Assembly: GCA_900540805.1 (NCBI GenBank)
Contig: UQHL01000028.1
Location: 1-28,405, forward strand
Source: an uncultured Eubacteriales bacterium
GTDB lineage: Bacteria; Bacillota; Clostridia; Christensenellales; Borkfalkiaceae
Direction of reading: 5' to 3'
Length of the DNA: 28,405 bases
A program made the position numbers and the translations under genes. Below are positions 17,852-25,021 of the stretch, in pieces. The notes beneath the pieces are model-generated. The model was not told where the DNA came from and ran no database searches. It was given only the letters and a program-made list of their open reading frames with translations. Numbering within the stretch: position 1 is the first letter of the stretch; each line of letters opens with the position of its first letter.

Positions 17852-19471
17852 ATGGACGAAAAGAGAAAGAGAAAAAAAAGAGGCAGCGTATATAGAAACG
17901 CCGTACAGCTGGTAGCGGTGGGCGGCGTCACGGGGATATTCGCGGGGGCGGCCGTCACCCTCTATACGCTTCTGGCGTCGGCGGGCGAGGAATTTTCGCG
18001 CGGGGTTTACGATTTTATCCGAAATAACCCCGTTTTCCTTCCCCTGCTTTTTATCGTATTGGCTCTGGGCGCTTTTTTCTTAAGCGTCATGGTGCGGCTG
18101 GTGCCCATGATCAAGGGGAGCGGGATTCCGCAAACGGCGGGCGCGACGCGCGGGATTGTCCATTTCCGATGGTACAGGGAAGCGGCGGCGATGTTTGCCG
18201 CAAGCCTGCTGAGTATTTTTATGGGCCTTTCCGCGGGCAGCGAGGGGCCGAGTTTAGAGATCGGCGGCGCCTGCGGCGACGGCGTGGCGTGCCTGTTCCG
18301 CCGCAGCGAAATGGTGCGCCGCTATCAGGTGACGGGCGGGGCGTGCACGGGGCTGGCCGTGGCGTTCAACGCTCCTCTGACGGGCATGGCGTTCGCTTTC
18401 GAGGAGGCGCATAAGCGGTTTACGCCCGAAGTGTTTATCTGCGCCTTTTCTTCGGTTATCACGGGGCTTTTGACGCATACGGCGATCTATGCGGCGATGG
18501 GACGCACGCCCGCCAATTCCTTCGAAACGTATGTATTTTACGAAATGCACGTTTCGGCTTACGGGTTTGTTTTTCTCTCCGCCCTCGTCTGCGGCGTGCT
18601 GGGCGTTTTGTTCTATCAGGCGGTATTCGGCTTCCGCAGGCTGTTTGAGAAGCTCCGCTCGGCGTATCCGCGCGCGGGAAATTGGGCGGCGATCGGTTCG
18701 GCGGTGCTCCTCGGCGGCGCGTTTTCTCTGATTACGGTCAACGTTATGGGGGGAGGACACGCGCTCGTCCAATCCCTGGGTACCCTGGGCGGCACGGCTC
18801 AGGAGAGTACGGCGGGCATTTTTTCGCTTCCCCTCGTCGGCACGCTGGCGGTGACGCTGATTTTGAAATTTGTCATTACCTGCGTCAATATGGGCGCGGG
18901 CGTGCCCTGCGGCGCGTTTATCCCCATGCTGGCGATCGGGGCGTGTATCGGCGCGCTGCTCAACCGCGGCTGGCTGGCCCTGGGCATGGACGCAAAATAC
19001 GCCGATCTCATGGTAATGATCTGCATGGCGGCCTTTTTTACCTCCATCGTCAAGGCGCCGATTACGGGCATCGTCATGGTATGCGAGCTCACCTGGAGCT
19101 TCGCGCCCCTGCTTCCCGTGGTGATCGGGGTTTCGGTAGGGTATTTTATCGGGGATATTTCCCGCACGGACGGGATTTACGAAAAGCTTCTCGAGCTGTT
19201 CGAAAAGGAAAACGGCATACGCGAGCGCGCGCACCGCGAAGTGTTCACCGTTTCCGTACAGCATGCTTGCATTGCGGACGGCAGGGCGGTCCGCGACGTA
19301 CTGTGGCCGTCGGGCGCGATCGTCACGGAAATTGCGCGCGGGGAGACGAAAATTCTGCCCGACGGCGACACCGCGCTTCACGGCGGGGATATTCTCACGG
19401 TGGTATGTAAAACGGACTGTCCCGAAAAGGCGAAGGAGGATCTGTGCCACATCACGGGAAACAAAGAGTGA
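17852..19471 (+). CDS. ClC-family Cl-/H+ antiporter with C-terminal TrkA-C domain
   Basis: Membrane protein of 539 aa. ClC selectivity sequences are present in order: GSGIPQ (near 89), GSEGP (129-133, with the gating glutamate), and GAFIP (near 353). FEEAHKRFTPE near 182 supplies the internal glutamate that carries protons in ClC exchangers, so an antiporter is more likely than a channel. Residues about 455-535 form a TrkA-C (RCK-C) domain, a cytoplasmic regulatory module, in place of the CBS pair seen in other ClC proteins. The N-terminus is very basic (DEKRKRKKRGS). The Shine-Dalgarno sequence is weak. It probably shares the ABC operon's transcript and ends at a terminator. A fluoride-specific ClC is less likely because the motifs are of the chloride type. 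Confidence 0.92.
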   Translation: MDEKRKRKKRGSVYRNAVQLVAVGGVTGIFAGAAVTLYTLLASAGEEFSRGVYDFIRNNPVFLPLLFIVLALGAFFLSVMVRLVPMIKGSGIPQTAGATRGIVHFRWYREAAAMFAASLLSIFMGLSAGSEGPSLEIGGACGDGVACLFRRSEMVRRYQVTGGACTGLAVAFNAPLTGMAFAFEEAHKRFTPEVFICAFSSVITGLLTHTAIYAAMGRTPANSFETYVFYEMHVSAYGFVFLSALVCGVLGVLFYQAVFGFRRLFEKLRSAYPRAGNWAAIGSAVLLGGAFSLITVNVMGGGHALVQSLGTLGGTAQESTAGIFSLPLVGTLAVTLILKFVITCVNMGAGVPCGAFIPMLAIGACIGALLNRGWLALGMDAKYADLMVMICMAAFFTSIVKAPITGIVMVCELTWSFAPLLPVVIGVSVGYFIGDISRTDGIYEKLLELFEKENGIRERAHREVFTVSVQHACIADGRAVRDVLWPSGAIVTEIARGETKILPDGDTALHGGDILTVVCKTDCPEKAKEDLCHITGNKE

Positions 19472-19488
19472 GCTCTTCCGTTTCCCCT

Positions 19489-19519
19489 GCCCGTTTCCCG
19501 GCGCGGGAGGCGGGCTTTT
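19489..19519 (+). terminator. Intrinsic terminator after the ClC gene
   Basis: GCCCGTTTCCCG (19489-19500) pairs with CGGGAGGCGGGC (19504-19515), including two G-U pairs, around a GCG loop; TTTTCTC follows. Confidence 0.85.
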
Positions 19520-19520
19520 C

Positions 19521-19549
19521 TCATATCCGCGCCCTTTTCCGCATACAAT
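19521..19549 (+). promoter_or_regulatory. Sigma-E promoter of yqfC-yqfD
   Basis: TCATA (19521-19525), 16 bases after the ATA, then CATACAAT (19542-19549), which matches the sigma-E -10 consensus cATAcanT at every position. It lies directly after the ClC terminator; transcription would start near 19556. The B. subtilis yqfCD genes are sigma-E controlled. Confidence 0.85.
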
Positions 19550-19581
19550 AAAAGGAATAAATTTCGGGAAAAGGTACGCGT

Positions 19582-19848
19582 ATGCGGTTATATGACGAAA
19601 TTCTGAAAAAGTTGGGCGGCGGGGAATCGGAGCTGGCCGCGGGGGCGAGATATACCGTTCTGCCCGGCAGAGGCGGTTATTTTCAAGGCGTAAAGACCGT
19701 CAGCGAATTTTCGCCCGAACGGGTGATTCTCTGCTTCCGCCGCGCCGTTCTGGAAATAGAGGGCTGTAATTTCACAGTGGAAAAATACTGCGACGGGGAT
19801 CTGGAGCTGTCGGGAAAAATACTCTGTATCAAACTTTCGGAGGGCTGA
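19582..19848 (+). CDS. yqfC: Sporulation protein YqfC (YabP/YqfC family)
   Basis: An 88-aa beta-rich protein of the YabP/YqfC family, produced in the mother cell during sporulation; molecular role poorly known. Family traits visible are the helical N-terminus (MRLYDEILKKLG), the central VSEFSPERVILCF and the ending GDLELSGKILCIKLSEG. The start at 19582 has AAAAGG seven bases upstream. yqfD begins five bases after its stop, the invariable pairing in spore-formers. A consensus sigma-E promoter precedes it. Confidence 0.92.
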   Translation: MRLYDEILKKLGGGESELAAGARYTVLPGRGGYFQGVKTVSEFSPERVILCFRRAVLEIEGCNFTVEKYCDGDLELSGKILCIKLSEG

Positions 19849-19853
19849 AACGT

Positions 19854-20744
19854 ATGCTTTTGGAAAAGATCGTCATCGAGGGAATTATGCCCGAACGCGC
19901 CCTTTCGAAGCTGCAAAGAGAGGGAATCTGCGTCTATCATGCAAAAAAACTCAAAAAAAACCAAATACTTTTGAGTGTAAAGAAAAAAGATACCGAAAAA
20001 GTTTTTGCAATTTGTCCCAATGTATGTTATAATGTATCCGTATATAGTCCATATACCGCGAAAAGGGTCGGGTCGGAAGGTCTGCTCGCCGTTCTCGACT
20101 GGTCGAAAAAACGCATGGGCGTTTTATTGGGCGCGCTGCTCTTTCTCTCCTGTACTCTCGTGGCCAACCGTTTCGTTTTCAAAATAGACGTCACGGGCAC
20201 CGATTCCTATCGGCGCGAGGTGCTCGCCGCGCTCGAGGAGAGCGGCATAAAGACCTTTGCGCCTTACCGCAGGGAAAAGGAACAGGAGGTTTGTTCCAAA
20301 ATTCTGGCCTTAAAGGACGTCAGTTTCTGTTCGGTTAAAAAATCGGGCATGACGGTTCGGGTGGAAGTGCGGCTGAACGCCTTCTCCGAGCCTGAGCCTC
20401 AAACGGGGGACATGACGGCAAAACATTCGGGCACGATTTTGCAGGCGGCGGTGCTTCGCGGCACCCTGTTGAAGGGCGTGGGCGAAACCGTCGAGGCGGG
20501 CGAGGCGCTCGTGGGGGCGTATTTTCTTTCCGAAAGCGGCGAACGGACGCCTGCGACGGCCATCGCGCGCATCGCTATCTCCTGTACATATGATGAGATG
20601 GTGGAGGCCGCGACGGAAGAAGAGGCCTTTGCGGCGGCCTATCTTTCGATCGACGGAGAGATCGCGGAGAAATCCTGCGAGGCGGCGGAGGGCGGTTTCC
20701 GCGTCAGGATCATATACGTCGTTACGGAAACGATTAATTTTTAG
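19854..20744 (+). CDS. yqfD: Sporulation protein YqfD
   Basis: YqfD is a mother-cell membrane protein needed for normal sporulation in Bacillus. Here it is 296 aa, clearly shorter than B. subtilis YqfD (roughly 400 aa). Residues 1-85 form an N-terminal domain, a single hydrophobic segment lies at about 87-108 (MGVLLGALLFLSCTLVANR), and the rest is probably outside the membrane, with the family's FKIDVTGTDSYRREVLAALEESGI and a beta-rich part (VGETVEAGEALVGAYF). An AT-rich patch at 19935-20060, unlike the surrounding GC-rich code, contains a strong sigma-A-type promoter. It is translated together with yqfC. Confidence 0.88.
   Translation: MLLEKIVIEGIMPERALSKLQREGICVYHAKKLKKNQILLSVKKKDTEKVFAICPNVCYNVSVYSPYTAKRVGSEGLLAVLDWSKKRMGVLLGALLFLSCTLVANRFVFKIDVTGTDSYRREVLAALEESGIKTFAPYRREKEQEVCSKILALKDVSFCSVKKSGMTVRVEVRLNAFSEPEPQTGDMTAKHSGTILQAAVLRGTLLKGVGETVEAGEALVGAYFLSESGERTPATAIARIAISCTYDEMVEAATEEEAFAAAYLSIDGEIAEKSCEAAEGGFRVRIIYVVTETINF
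20005..20033 (+). promoter_or_regulatory. Sigma-A promoter inside yqfD
   Basis: TTGCAA at 20005-20010, spacer 17, perfect TATAAT at 20028-20033, with TG at 20025-20026 making an extended -10 (TGTTATAAT). It is one of the strongest promoter matches in the window although it is within a gene. It could drive phoH and the genes after it during growth. Confidence 0.65.
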
Positions 20745-20787
20745 ACATCGGAACCCGCCGATACGCGGCGGGACGGAGGAAACGCTT

Positions 20788-21783
20788 ACGGCACACGTCA
20801 GACAGACAATCGATACGGGATCGGTGGACAGGCTTTCGAAAATTTTGGGCGCGTTCGACGAAAATCTCACTCTTTTATCGCGCGAGCTCAATCTCGTCTC
20901 CTATGTGGAGGGCGTAAAGATCGTGCTCGAGGGAGAGGAAAAGGGCGTCGCCTGCGGCGAAGAGGTGATTTCCGCCCTTCTCAGGTTCGCGGAGGGCGGG
21001 GAAAGCGTCGATCGGAGCCGCATCGTCTATTGTATCGAGCTGGCCAAAGAGGGGCGCGTGGGCGACATTGCGGGGATTCTTTCGGGGGTCGTGGCGGTCA
21101 CTTCCCGCGGAAAGCAGATCAAGTGCAAGACGGTGGGGCAAAAGCAGTACGTGGAGGCGATCAAAAAGAACACGGTGGTGTTCGGCGTCGGGCCTGCGGG
21201 AACGGGGAAAACCTACCTCGCCGTATGTCTTGCCGTCGCCGCCTTCAAGAGCAAGCAGGTGGAAAAGATTATTCTCACCCGTCCCGCGGTGGAGGCAGGC
21301 GAAAAGCTGGGCTTTCTGCCGGGCGATTTACAGACCAAGGTGGATCCCTATCTCCGCCCGCTGTACGACGCCTTGCAGGAAATGCTGGGGGCGGAGACGT
21401 ACGCGAAGCTGATGGAAAAGGGCGTCATCGAGGTGGCGCCGCTGGCGTATATGCGCGGCAGAACCCTTTCGGGCGCGTTTATCATTCTCGACGAAGCGCA
21501 GAACACGACGAAGGAACAGATGAAGATGTTTCTCACGCGCATGGGCGAGGGGAGCAAAACGGTGGTGACGGGGGACGTGACGCAGGTCGATCTGCCCGAG
21601 GGAAAAACCAGCGGGCTGGTGCACGCGGTGGATATTTTGAAGGACGTAGAGGGGATAGAGATATGTCGCTTAACGGATAAGGACGTGGTGCGGCACCCCA
21701 TGGTCATGCGGATTATACGCGCTTACGAGACGGACGCGGAAAAGAGCCGAAGGACGCCGAAGAAGGAGAAAAACGAAGGATGA
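20788..21783 (+). CDS. phoH: PhoH-like ATPase, apparently with an ACG start
   Basis: A cytoplasmic P-loop ATPase of the PhoH family, thought to act in RNA metabolism; it is a standard neighbour of ybeY. Motifs: Walker A GPAGTGKT near 134-141, Walker B FIILDEAQNTT, then TGDVTQVDLP. GGAGG at 20775-20779 has no ATG, GTG or TTG in frame after it; ACG at 20788 lies eight bases on and begins a family-like N-terminus (AHVRQTIDTGSVDRLSKILG). The next standard start is GTG at 20824, with only a weak GGGA three bases upstream, giving 319 aa instead of 331. An in-frame ATG at 20590 would overlap yqfD by 155 bases and is rejected. The stop overlaps the next start as ATGA. Confidence 0.9.
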   Translation, partial: TAHVRQTIDTGSVDRLSKILGAFDENLTLLSRELNLVSYVEGVKIVLEGEEKGVACGEEVISALLRFAEGGESVDRSRIVYCIELAKEGRVGDIAGILSGVVAVTSRGKQIKCKTVGQKQYVEAIKKNTVVFGVGPAGTGKTYLAVCLAVAAFKSKQVEKIILTRPAVEAGEKLGFLPGDLQTKVDPYLRPLYDALQEMLGAETYAKLMEKGVIEVAPLAYMRGRTLSGAFIILDEAQNTTKEQMKMFLTRMGEGSKTVVTGDVTQVDLPEGKTSGLVHAVDILKDVEGIEICRLTDKDVVRHPMVMRIIRAYETDAEKSRRTPKKEKNEG

Positions 21784-23294
21784 ACATACGGGAAGGCGAA
21801 TTGGTCTGGACGAAAAAAGAGGCTGTGAAGAGCGTGTTGCTCTTTATGCTTCATCTCGCGGTGGTGCTGCTCATCGTCGCCGTGCTGCTGCTGGGCGGAA
21901 AGTTCGGGCATTTTTCGGAGACGATCAAACAAAACAGCGCGAATTATTTGTACATGGTATTTTGTATCCTGCTCCTCGTCTGGATCATGTACTTCTATTA
22001 TTTCTTCGAGGACAGGCGGATGCTGGCAAACGGCAGGAATATCGCGCTCATTTTCACGGTGCTGGATTTAAGCGTGGTGGCCTCCTTCCTCTTCGGCGAA
22101 CACGTGCACATCTACGCCCGTCCCGTGGCGCTGGCGGCGCTGCTCGTCTTTGTTCTCGTCGGCCGCAGGGACGCTATTTTCATGAATATGATTTGCGCGA
22201 TCCTCATGTTGATCATCGATAATTTCTCCACCAGCGCGGTTTCGGGGACGCATATCTATTCCTCCTTTATCATCGCTTTTTCCGCGGGCATGATCGCCAT
22301 TTTCTTCGGAAATAAGGCCAAGACCCGCTTCCAGATCGTCGGTATCGGGCTCATCATCGTCATTCCCGTCGATCTCGTCATTTTCCTTCTGGAGGTCTCG
22401 GGGCTGGCGGGCAACGGAACGCCTCTGACGCCTACGGAAATCTCGGGCATCGAGCGCGTCCTTACGCAGATGGGTTACGGTCTGCTCGGCGGTACCATGT
22501 CCGCCGTTCTGTTCCTCGCCCTTCTGCCCGTATTCGAATACGTGTTCAACTGCCTCACGGTTTTCCGTCTGCGCGAGCTGACGGGCTCGGACGCCAAGCT
22601 CCTCAAAAAGCTCAAGGAGGAAGCGCCCGGCACCTTCAATCACTCCATGGTGGTGGCGCAGCTTGCGGAAGCGTGCGCGGCCAACCTCGGCGAGGACGTG
22701 GATTACGCCCGCGCGGCGGCCTTTTATCACGACGTCGGTAAACTGCACCAGCCCGAATATTTTACGGAAAACCAGGGCGAGTACAATCTGCACGACGAGC
22801 TGACGCCCGAGCTTTCGGCGGACATTATCCGCTCGCATACCCAGGACGGGTACGAGCTGATCCGCGCCAATCACCTGCCGCAGTTTCTCGCGGACGTCGC
22901 CCTTCAGCACCACGGCACCATGCCGATACGTTATTTCTACGCCAAGGCGCTGAAGATGACGGACGGCGAGCTGAACATAGAGGACTTTTCTTATCCCGGG
23001 CCCAAGCCCAGGACGAAGATCGCGGCCATCATCATGATCGCCGACGCCTCGGAAGCCGTGGTGCGCGCCATGCAGAAGCGCACGCCCGAGGAGGTGGAAA
23101 AGGCGATCCGCGCCATCATCGAGGAACGCATGGACCTCGAACAGTTTTCCGACTGCGACATCACCATGGCGGATCTGACGACGATACGCCGCACTTTGGT
23201 CAGCACGCTGACGGGCGTGTATCACCACCGCGTGAAATACCCTTCCATCAAGTACAAGCACGCGGACGGAAAGACGACGGGCGAAAACCAATGA
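21780..23294 (+). CDS. pgpH: 7TM-HD c-di-AMP phosphodiesterase (PgpH/YqfF family) without extracellular sensor
   Basis: Membrane HD-domain enzyme of 504 aa, expected to cleave cyclic di-AMP. About eight hydrophobic segments occupy residues 17-258, then a cytoplasmic HD domain: NHS near 287, HDVGK near 315, SHTQDG, QHHG and IADASEAV give the full metal-binding set. B. subtilis YqfF and Listeria PgpH are about 710 aa and carry a large extracellular 7TMR-HDED domain between the first helix and the 7TM block. Here only about 15 residues separate those helices, so that sensor is missing while the catalytic part is intact. It starts in the phoH stop and overlaps ybeY by four bases. Confidence 0.92.
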   Translation: MNIREGELVWTKKEAVKSVLLFMLHLAVVLLIVAVLLLGGKFGHFSETIKQNSANYLYMVFCILLLVWIMYFYYFFEDRRMLANGRNIALIFTVLDLSVVASFLFGEHVHIYARPVALAALLVFVLVGRRDAIFMNMICAILMLIIDNFSTSAVSGTHIYSSFIIAFSAGMIAIFFGNKAKTRFQIVGIGLIIVIPVDLVIFLLEVSGLAGNGTPLTPTEISGIERVLTQMGYGLLGGTMSAVLFLALLPVFEYVFNCLTVFRLRELTGSDAKLLKKLKEEAPGTFNHSMVVAQLAEACAANLGEDVDYARAAAFYHDVGKLHQPEYFTENQGEYNLHDELTPELSADIIRSHTQDGYELIRANHLPQFLADVALQHHGTMPIRYFYAKALKMTDGELNIEDFSYPGPKPRTKIAAIIMIADASEAVVRAMQKRTPEEVEKAIRAIIEERMDLEQFSDCDITMADLTTIRRTLVSTLTGVYHHRVKYPSIKYKHADGKTTGENQ

Positions 23295-23779
23295 AAAACA
23301 ATTTCCGTATCTATTATGACGGGGAGGAATTTCCCGAGGAAAACGTCCGCGCGCTGGAAAGGGCGATGGACGGCTTCGTGCGTTCCGACATCCCCCTGGC
23401 CGTGGAGCTTGTGTTTACGGCCGAGGCGGAAATACGCCGTCTCAACCGTGAGCTGCGGGAGACGGACAGGGTGACGGACGTGCTCAGCTTTCCGGCTTTG
23501 GACGAGATCAAGGGAAAGGCGCTCGAAAGAAAGGCGTTTCCCTGCGATATCGACGAGGAGGGAAATCTTTTCATCGGTTCGGTGGCGGTGTGCGTGAAGC
23601 GGGCTAAGGAACAGGCGGAGGAATACGGCCATTCGTACCACCGCGAGCTGCATTACCTTCTCGTGCACGGAATTCTGCATTGTCTGGGCTACGATCACGA
23701 GACGGAGACGGAAAAATCGGAAATGCGGGAAAAAGAGGAATGTATTCTCGGTAAAATGGGAATAACGAGAGACGAATGA
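23291..23779 (+). CDS. ybeY: Endoribonuclease YbeY
   Basis: YbeY is a metal-dependent ribonuclease needed for 16S rRNA 3'-end maturation and ribosome quality control. The 162-aa protein has the diagnostic zinc-binding HGILHCLGYDH (H3xH5xH) at about 126-136, preceded by RELHYLLVHG, plus the upstream TDVLSFP. Its ATG overlaps the pgpH stop (ATGA). Era follows after 31 bases, a neighbour that physically and functionally cooperates with YbeY. The dgkA and cdd genes, found between ybeY and era in B. subtilis, are absent. Confidence 0.97.
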   Translation: MKNNFRIYYDGEEFPEENVRALERAMDGFVRSDIPLAVELVFTAEAEIRRLNRELRETDRVTDVLSFPALDEIKGKALERKAFPCDIDEEGNLFIGSVAVCVKRAKEQAEEYGHSYHRELHYLLVHGILHCLGYDHETETEKSEMREKEECILGKMGITRDE

Positions 23780-23810
23780 ACTTACGGACAAAGAAAAACG
23801 GGATACAATT

Positions 23811-24704
23811 ATGAGAAGCGGATACGTAGCGGTAATCGGCAGGGCGAATGCCGGAAAAAGCACCCTGATAAACGTGATGGTGGGCGAAAAGGTCTCCATC
23901 GTGTCACCCAAACCCCAGACCACGCGGGACAGAATCCTCGGCGTTTTGACCGAGAAAGACTACCAGATCGTGTTTGTGGATACGCCGGGCATCTATCGGG
24001 CGAAAAACGCCCTGACGGACATGATGATGCACACGACGGAGGAAAGCGCGAAGGCGGTGGATTTTATTCTGTACGTGCTGGACGGGCATGAGGGCGTGCG
24101 CGAGGAGGACTTTTCCCTGATACGCAAATACAAGGCGCTGGGGATTCCCATGGCCGTGGCCTATACGAAAACCGATATCATGCCCAGGGAAAACATTCCC
24201 CTCGATATGGCGAGGTTTGCCGAATCGGGGGTCGATCTCGACGTGTTTCCCGTATCCGCGAGAAAGGGGCAAAACGTCAAGCGTCTGAAAGAATTTCTCA
24301 TATCGGCCATGCCCGAGGGAGAGAAAATCTTTCAGCAGGACGTCGTTTCGGACAAGAGCGAACGCTTTATGATCGCCGAAATCATGCGCGAAAAAATTCT
24401 GCTCAAGTTCGATAAGGAAATCCCGCACGGCGTGGCGATCGTCATCAACATTTTCCGTCTCGGCGAAAACGGCGTTTACGAGGTCAACCTCGACATCGTC
24501 TGCGAAAAGCCCAACCACAAAGCCATTTTGATCGGCAAGCAGGGCAGGGCGATCAAGGAAGTCTCCTCGTTTGCGCGCCAGGACATGGAAAAGTTTCTCG
24601 GCGCAAAGGTCTTTCTCACCACCTTCGTCAAGGTAAAAGAGGATTGGCGGGACAGGCCCGCGCTCTTAAAAGAGTACGGCTACGAGGAACCGAGAGAGCT
24701 TTAA
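23811..24704 (+). CDS. era: GTPase Era
   Basis: Era is an essential GTPase that binds the 3' end of 16S rRNA and helps assemble the 30S subunit. The 297-aa product has G1 GRANAGKST (10-18), the switch TTRDRILGV, G3 DTPG, G4 (TKTD in place of NKxD) and G5 near VFPVSARKG, then a C-terminal KH domain with IGKQGRAIKEV. TKTD keeps the essential Lys and Asp. The start at 23811 has a modest GGGA about eight bases before. The last codons (GAG GAA CCG AGA GAG CTT) form the first unit of a degenerate tandem repeat that continues past the stop. Confidence 0.97.
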   Translation: MRSGYVAVIGRANAGKSTLINVMVGEKVSIVSPKPQTTRDRILGVLTEKDYQIVFVDTPGIYRAKNALTDMMMHTTEESAKAVDFILYVLDGHEGVREEDFSLIRKYKALGIPMAVAYTKTDIMPRENIPLDMARFAESGVDLDVFPVSARKGQNVKRLKEFLISAMPEGEKIFQQDVVSDKSERFMIAEIMREKILLKFDKEIPHGVAIVINIFRLGENGVYEVNLDIVCEKPNHKAILIGKQGRAIKEVSSFARQDMEKFLGAKVFLTTFVKVKEDWRDRPALLKEYGYEEPREL

Positions 24705-24782
24705 GGAATCGAAAAAGCACTTTAAGAAACCGAGAGAGCTTTGAGAAACCGAAAAAGCTGCAGGAAACCGAGAGCGCTTTAC
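24686..24782. repeat. Five degenerate tandem units at the era 3' end
   Basis: Units of 18-21 bases start at 24686, 24705, 24726, 24745 and 24763. All begin GGAA(C) or GAAAC and continue with CCGAGAGAGCTTT (units 1, 3 and, nearly, 5) or CGAAAAAGC (units 2 and 4), so the pattern may be two 40-base pairs plus one. Unit 1 is the end of era including its stop; the others are noncoding. Confidence 0.75.
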
Positions 24783-24864
24783 CCCCGAAAGCGGCCCGCG
24801 GCTTCCGCCGTATAAAAAACAATTTTTCTCCGCACCCTAACGTTGAAAGGGGAGGGGAGAAAAA

Positions 24865-24996
24865 ATGCATCATAGAAACGGCGAAAACGGAGCGGCGCGC
24901 CTCGCGTGGGAAATGTTTGAAAAGACGGGAAACATCAGCTACTATATGCTTTATCAGGAGCTGAGAATGGACGATCGCGGTCCGAAAAAGCGGTGA
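24865..24996 (+). CDS. yqzL: YqzL-like small protein, 43 aa
   Basis: A small open frame, ATG at 24865 to TGA at 24996, with a strong AGGGGAGGGG ending about seven bases before the start. The product contains AWEMFEKTGNISYYMLYQEL, which resembles the YqzL family found between era and recO in Firmicutes. The charged ends (HHRNGEN and DDRGPKKR) are variable in that family. The role is unknown. recO starts 25 bases after the stop, so position and sequence agree. Confidence 0.85.
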   Translation: MHHRNGENGAARLAWEMFEKTGNISYYMLYQELRMDDRGPKKR

Positions 24997-25021
24997 CGAA
25001 AGGGCGGCAGAGGGAGCGGCG

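Noticed and set aside
20590..20787. phoH start at the ATG of 20590
   Set aside because: It would overlap yqfD by 155 bases and add an Arg-rich stretch that does not resemble PhoH.
24686..24782. CRISPR array
   Set aside because: Units are degenerate, contiguous and without spacers, and no cas gene is near.
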